From a virus: 20,631 nucleotides of DNA. Positions 18,413 to 20,631 of this stretch are shown one piece after another; within the stretch, counting starts at the first letter, position 1, and each line of letters begins with the position of its first letter. Below the pieces are notes generated by a model. It made no database searches. It was not told where the DNA came from and saw nothing but the letters and a program-made list of their open reading frames with translations. The DNA lies in IMG/VR virus record IMGVR_UViG_3300010160_002442, positions 1 through 20,631 of that record; one strand, 5' to 3'. The translations under genes and the position numbers were made by a program.

Positions 18413-18710
18413 TGGTGCTCCGAGCCGGAATCGAACCGGCATGCCGTTAAGCGAGAGATTTTCTTACCACTATAGTTTTCACTACCCTTTCGGTTTGGTG
18501 GTCTGGACTATACCTTCATCATAGTATTACTACCTTAGATGCCCGCCGTCTAGTCTCTACACGTTCAAAGTAATTTCTCACTAAGCTTCGCTCGGTATTA
18601 GCATTTTACAGCCTTCACCGAATTTGACGGGTTCTGCTCCTGAGATTTCCCTCAAGGCACTCAAATTTTACTCTCAAGTCTCTTGTGTTTACCTATTTCA
18701 CCATCGGAGC
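18413..18710 (-). tRNA. tRNA-Leu(TAA) split by a group I intron
   Basis: Exon 1 is 18676-18710 (starts GCTCCGA, ends in the anticodon loop at CTT) and exon 2 is 18413-18462 (starts AAAATCTCT). Joined, they give anticodon stem AGAGA/TCTCT around CTTAAAA, i.e. UAA, acceptor GCTCCGA/TCGGAGC, a class II variable arm, T-loop TTCGATT, A73 and CCA. The break lies between U34 and A35, the same site as the intron of cyanobacterial and plastid tRNA-Leu(UAA). Confidence 0.92.
18463..18675 (-). other. Group I self-splicing intron, 213 nt, without ORF
   Basis: The intron follows U34 of the exon and ends in G (the expected omega-G). Core elements seen in order: GTCAAATTC and GCTAATACCGAGC in the P3/P4-J region, GAGACTAGACGG (P7/P3 strand) and GAAGGTATAGTCC (the P7 3' strand). 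These match the tRNA-Leu(UAA) intron family (subgroup IC3 by recollection). No room for an endonuclease gene; an HNH gene lies directly upstream of exon 1 instead. Confidence 0.9.
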
Positions 18711-19295
18711 AATTAATTTCTTCATCCTACTGTAGTTCCCGCCCTTTGCAGCTAAACCTACTTCTATCAACGATTGTCGTATGTTACGACACTTAGCGTA
18801 TGCTGTCAACAGCATTTGATCACTAACTTTTACTTTTCCTGAATTGATATTTCTACCTCTCCAAGTAGAAGTTAGTGCGTGACAATTACAACACAATAAC
18901 TTAAGATTATCCTTAACGTTATTGCAATTATTACCGTCGACGTGTTCTAATTCTAGAGGTATACTAACTGACTTCCATTCAGTTAATCCGCAATCCTCGC
19001 ATCTATGTCCTCTTTCTTGGAGCAAAGCTGCTTTGTGATTTCCTGTACCATTATACTCAAATAATGTTCTGGAATAATTTCCCTTTGCCCAATTCATTGC
19101 ATCTTTAGTTTCCTGCGGTAATAACTTGTATACTTCAGACATTGGTGATCTTTTACCAGTATCATAAACTAATTTAGTTTTATCTGAATTAATTTTTTTC
19201 AGCACATCACACCCTGCAGGTCTTTTACTACAACAATTCTTACCATTCTTCAATGTAAAATTTGATATCTTACCACATCCATACTCACATAACAT
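18693..19295 (-). CDS. HNH homing endonuclease overlapping tRNA-Leu exon 1
   Basis: A 200-aa protein. The N-terminus has a cysteine cluster (CEYGCG ... CCSKRPAGC) that may bind zinc. The catalytic core runs GHRCEDCGLTEW (97-108), LELEHVDGNN (114-123), NLKLLCCNCHAL (130-141): CxxC plus CxxC zinc knuckles with His118, Asn130 and His139 as the H-N-H residues. A C-terminal helix-turn-helix-like part follows. AGGAG precedes the ATG and a GATAAATA late box lies 20 nt upstream. Its last five codons plus stop (APMVK) are encoded by the first 18 nt of the intron-bearing tRNA-Leu, so it is free-standing but sits against the intron's host gene. Confidence 0.87.
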   Translation of the reverse strand: MLCEYGCGKISNFTLKNGKNCCSKRPAGCDVLKKINSDKTKLVYDTGKRSPMSEVYKLLPQETKDAMNWAKGNYSRTLFEYNGTGNHKAALLQERGHRCEDCGLTEWKSVSIPLELEHVDGNNCNNVKDNLKLLCCNCHALTSTWRGRNINSGKVKVSDQMLLTAYAKCRNIRQSLIEVGLAAKGGNYSRMKKLIAPMVK

Positions 19296-19314
19296 ATCAA
19301 TCTCCTGTTATAAG

Positions 19315-19322
19315 TATTTATC
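19315..19322 (-). promoter_or_regulatory. T4-type late promoter box (GATAAATA)
   Basis: Seven of eight matches to TATAAATA, 20 nt before the HNH start; the leader contains the AGGAG site. Confidence 0.45.
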
Positions 19323-19328
19323 TGGTAG

Positions 19329-19369
19329 ACATAGATTTTAACTTAAAACTATGTAATTTTTATCTATGT
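19329..19369 (-). other. Hairpin after the boxA leader
   Basis: ACATAGAT and ATCTATGT form a perfect 8-bp stem around an A/T-rich loop of 25 nt. It lies between boxA and the HNH gene and may be a processing or pausing element. Confidence 0.35.
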
Positions 19370-19371
19370 TT

Positions 19372-19402
19372 TTAAAGAGCTGTTGCTGAGTTACCAACAA
19401 CA
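19372..19402 (-). promoter_or_regulatory. rRNA-type antitermination leader (hairpin + boxA)
   Basis: TGTTG/CAACA closes a hairpin (19381-19402) that is followed at once by GCTCTTTAA (19372-19380), then AAAC. This is the same order as at 11935-11965, and GCTCTTTAA is 9 nt of the rrn boxA core. It should act on the transcript carrying the intron-bearing tRNA-Leu and tRNAs Gln to Phe. Confidence 0.65.
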
Positions 19403-19409
19403 TGACTCT

Positions 19410-19438
19410 AGTATAGTGTACTTGGATTTAATTGTCAA
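19410..19438 (-). promoter_or_regulatory. Consensus sigma70 promoter
   Basis: TTGACA (19433-19438), 17-nt spacer, TATACT (19410-19415). It lies just below tRNA-Ser(TGA) and reads into the second boxA leader. Confidence 0.88.
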
Positions 19439-19446
19439 CCAGTAAC

Positions 19447-19536
19447 TGGTAGAAGCGGTGAGATTCGAACTCACGGACCCTTTTCAGGATCGCTAGTTTT
19501 CAGGACTAGAGCCATCAACCGCTCGGCCACGCTTCC
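19447..19536 (-). tRNA. tRNA-Ser(TGA) with C33
   Basis: Class II tRNA; acceptor GGAAGCG/CGCTTCT, anticodon stem CTAGT/ACTAG, T-loop TTCGAAT, A73 and CCA. The anticodon loop is CCTGAAA, so position 33, almost always U, is C. Confidence 0.92.
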
Positions 19537-19549
19537 GTTGTGTCAAGTT

Positions 19550-19626
19550 TGGAGCACAGAGTGAGATTCGAACTCACGAACAACGGATTTGCAATCCATG
19601 CCATTAGGCCTCTTTGGTATCTGTGC
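19550..19626 (-). tRNA. tRNA-Cys(GCA)
   Basis: Acceptor GCACAGA/TCTGTGC, anticodon stem ATGGA/TCCGT around TTGCAAA, T-arm GTGAG-TTCGAAT-CTCAC, U73 (the Cys identity base) and CCA. Confidence 0.94.
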
Positions 19627-19632
19627 AGTATG

Positions 19633-19710
19633 TGTGGCTCCTCAGGATGGGATCGAACCACCGACCAATTGATTAACAGTCAACTGCTACTACCACTGAG
19701 CTACTGAGGA
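19633..19710 (-). tRNA. tRNA-Asn(GTT)
   Basis: Acceptor TCCTCAG/CTGAGGA, anticodon stem GTTGA/TCAAT around CTGTTAA, T-arm GGTGG-TTCGATC-CCATC, G73 and CCA. Confidence 0.94.
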
Positions 19711-19718
19711 ATTGAATT

Positions 19719-19793
19719 TGGTTGCGGGAGGCAGACTCGCACTGCCGATCTCTTGGTTATGAGCCAAGCGGATTACTGCTTTCCCATCCCGCG
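19719..19793 (-). tRNA. Initiator tRNA-fMet(CAT)
   Basis: Acceptor CGCGGGA/TCCCGCA leaves the C1.A72 mismatch that marks bacterial initiator tRNA. Anticodon stem CTTGG/CCAAG around CTCATAA, T-loop TGCGAGT, A73 and CCA. Only two of the three consecutive G-C pairs of the canonical initiator anticodon stem are present. Confidence 0.92.
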
Positions 19794-19817
19794 ATTTACT
19801 TATGTTTTGCTAGTCAT

Positions 19818-19834
19818 CTGTGAGATATTCACAG
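19818..19834 (-). other. Short hairpin between tRNA-Trp and tRNA-fMet
   Basis: CTGTGA/TCACAG pairs perfectly around a 5-nt loop in the 50-nt spacer. Probably a processing or spacer element. Confidence 0.3.
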
Positions 19835-19843
19835 ACAGTAAAA

Positions 19844-19919
19844 TGGCCTCCCCCCACGGTGACGATCCGCGCTCTCTGGTTTTGGAGACCAGTGTTCTGC
19901 CAACATGAACTAGGGAGAG
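19844..19919 (-). tRNA. tRNA-Trp(CCA) with A54/U58 T-loop
   Basis: Acceptor CTCTCCC/GGGGGAG, D-arm GTTC/GAAC, anticodon stem CTGGT/ACCAG around CTCCAAA, T-stem CGCGG/CCGTG, G73 and CCA. The T-loop is ATCGTCA, again with A54 and U58. Confidence 0.9.
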
Positions 19920-19925
19920 ATTATT

Positions 19926-20001
19926 TGGTGCCCGGTACGGGAATCGAACCCGTCTTTCCGCCTTGAAAGGGCAGCGTCCTCAACCGATAGACGAACCAGA
20001 C
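19926..20001 (-). tRNA. tRNA-Glu(TTC)
   Basis: Acceptor GTCTGGT/ACCGGGC with two G.U pairs, anticodon stem CTGCC/GGCGG around CTTTCAA, T-arm GACGG-GTTCGATT region normal, A73 and CCA. First tRNA after RNA E5. Confidence 0.92.
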
Positions 20002-20014
20002 TTATTAAATGTAA

Positions 20015-20134
20015 GTACAGAGAAACACGCTATCCTGGCTCCGTGCTGCGAAGTGTGCAGCATAATCAACACACAGGTTCTGTCCGCATCGGATGTTTGG
20101 ACTTCAGATTAGATCATAGCATGTTTCTCTGTAC
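20015..20134 (-). ncRNA. Long-stem structured RNA E5
   Basis: The ends (5' arm GTACAGAGAAACATGCTAT) pair over 19 bp with one U.G in the minus transcript. The 80-nt interior holds TGCTGC/GCAGCA with a 7-nt loop and GTCC/GGAC. It lies between E6 and tRNA-Glu. No coding potential seen. Confidence 0.62.
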
Positions 20135-20159
20135 ACACTTTTTTTGTAAAAAATGTGTA
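20132..20159 (-). other. A/U-rich hairpin between E6 and E5
   Basis: TACACA/TGTGTA continues into U6/A6, giving an almost complete 12-bp stem with one bulge. It joins directly onto the arms of E5 and E6. Confidence 0.4.
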
Positions 20160-20195
20160 TAGTAAAGCACACTGACCACCAATGTACTTTACTAT
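20159..20195 (-). ncRNA. Long-stem RNA hairpin E6
   Basis: A continuous hairpin of about 16 bp (5' arm ATAGTAAAGTACATTG) with a 5-nt loop and two U.G pairs. It shares the AAGTACATT motif with the 5' arms of E1 and E2 but has no internal domain, so it is a minimal member of the family. Confidence 0.55.
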
Positions 20196-20239
20196 TAGGA
20201 TCTGACTCTCTGCGTTCCCGCCACAGATTTTATGCCCCT

Positions 20240-20315
20240 AACACGCCCGTTTGCTCCATTGTTTAAAGTGCAGAGCGAGGGCCTCGTTCCCTCTTATCAC
20301 ACTTTGCCGGGTGTT
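20240..20315 (-). ncRNA. Structured RNA E8 in the leader of the tRNA-Glu operon
   Basis: AACACCCG pairs with CGGGCGTGTT (one bulge) around AAAGTGTG/TGCACTTT, which encloses GAGGG/CCCTC. It lies just below the promoter at 20334-20362. TGCACTTTAAACAA within it resembles a degenerate boxA. Confidence 0.4.
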
Positions 20316-20333
20316 TTAATTCCCTAGCGCCTT

Positions 20334-20362
20334 ATTATACAGTGCTTTCAATTTGTTGTCAA
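20334..20362 (-). promoter_or_regulatory. Perfect consensus sigma70 promoter of the tRNA-Glu-to-Ser operon
   Basis: TTGACA (20357-20362), 17-nt spacer, TATAAT (20334-20339). It reads into E8, E6, E5 and tRNAs Glu, Trp, fMet, Asn, Cys and Ser. Confidence 0.9.
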
Positions 20363-20384
20363 CTCTCCTGTATTCCTGTTTCAC

Positions 20385-20422
20385 TTAAAGACAAACCCTG
20401 GGTCTTTCGAGCCAGGGTCTGT
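20385..20422 (-). terminator. Probable intrinsic terminator
   Basis: ACAGACCCTGG pairs with CCAGGGTTTGT (11 bp, one G.U) around a loop containing CGAAAG, followed by CTTTAAG. The U-run is short, so efficiency is uncertain. It would end the transcript from the promoter at 20582-20610. Confidence 0.5.
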
Positions 20423-20462
20423 GTATTTGAATCTTACGACTCAGTCTACTCAGACCCCCGGG

Positions 20463-20555
20463 TATCACTATTCTCGAATGCACGAATATATGATACCGAG
20501 CCCAGCCATGTGATGGCGACCGGGCACATCTGTTCGTGCTTGGATAAGAGTGATA
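20463..20555 (-). ncRNA. Long-stem structured RNA E7
   Basis: The ends pair as TATCACT/AGTGATA and GCACGAA/TTCGTGC with a partly paired stretch between. The interior stacks GCCC/GGGC over GCCAT/ATGGC. It starts about 20 nt after the predicted start site of its own promoter and is followed by a likely terminator, so a free RNA of about 190 nt is predicted. A 41-codon frame crosses it but lacks a ribosome-binding site. Confidence 0.5.
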
Positions 20556-20581
20556 GTGTGAAGTTTTTCATAACAGTGTCA

Positions 20582-20610
20582 ATTATATGCTTTTATTTAT
20601 TCCTTGTCAA
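20582..20610 (-). promoter_or_regulatory. Perfect consensus sigma70 promoter of the E7 RNA
   Basis: TTGACA (20605-20610), 17-nt spacer, TATAAT (20582-20587). Drives the E7 transcript. Confidence 0.88.
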
Positions 20611-20631
20611 CCTGAGTTTTATCAAAAGTCA

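Noticed and set aside
11250-20134. CRISPR array
   Set aside because: The repeated units are tRNAs and inverted repeats of different lengths; there are no regularly spaced direct repeats.
20446-20571. 41-codon frame (MKNFTLSLLSK...) starting about 5 nt after the predicted start site of the promoter at 20582
   Set aside because: No ribosome-binding site, and the frame runs through the paired arms of E7. It stays possible as a leaderless small gene, but RNA structure explains the region better.

Overview
The window reads as a segment of a large tailed-phage genome, probably a T4-like myovirus of a Pseudomonadota host. Evidence for a phage: short genes packed head to tail with ATGA or TAATG overlaps, free-standing homing endonucleases, a very dense tRNA array, and several T4-type late-promoter boxes (TATAAATA or one mismatch). 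Evidence for the host group: eight near-perfect sigma70 promoters, all with 17-nt spacers, and two leaders resembling those of proteobacterial rRNA operons (hairpin plus boxA). This assignment is inference; no structural or replication gene lies in the window. Nearly everything is on the minus strand, so genes are read from high to low coordinates.

Layout in transcription order. (1) 20610-19410: two sigma70 promoters, a possible terminator, structured RNAs with long base-paired arms, then tRNAs Glu, Trp, fMet, Asn, Cys, Ser(TGA). (2) 19438-17345: a promoter and boxA-type leader, an HNH homing endonuclease running into tRNA-Leu(TAA), which carries a 213-nt group I intron, then tRNAs Gln, Asp, His, Ile, a second homing endonuclease and tRNA-Phe. 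(3) 17327-15885: two plus-strand genes (an SGNH hydrolase and an unknown protein). (4) 15873-12581: tRNA-Leu(TAG), a second SGNH protein, a methyltransferase, tRNAs Val, Met, Ala, Ser(GCT), Arg(TCG), a DUF458 RNase H-like protein, tRNA-Gly(TCC), an RNA polymerase omega-like gene, tRNA-Gly(GCC) and tRNA-Arg(TCT). (5) 12557-12016: two small genes and a terminator. (6) 12002-10819: a promoter and boxA leader driving four more long-stem RNAs interleaved with tRNA-Lys, a degenerate tRNA-like element, then tRNAs Tyr, Arg(CCT), Thr and Pro. (7) 10804-8319: two putative glycosyltransferases and a membrane protein. (8) 8315-3257: a protein phosphatase, then an operon of 21 very small genes, seven of them paralogues with an FAELIxxEC core. 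(9) 3216-1: a periplasmic solute-binding protein, a DAACS-type symporter, a membrane-anchored protein, a small protein and the start of a BAX-inhibitor-1-like membrane protein.

Taken together, the 26 recognisable tRNAs cover all 20 amino acids and include an initiator tRNA, so the phage carries close to a self-sufficient decoding set. The least explained signal is a family of at least six RNAs whose ends pair in 13-21 bp stems sharing the 5'-arm motif GAA(G/A)nACATTAT. They lie among the tRNAs, behind rrn-type leaders. Their imperfect pairs are nearly all G.U in the minus-strand transcript, which points to selection on RNA structure. Four tRNAs share an unusual T-loop in which the conserved U54/A58 pair is swapped to A54/U58.
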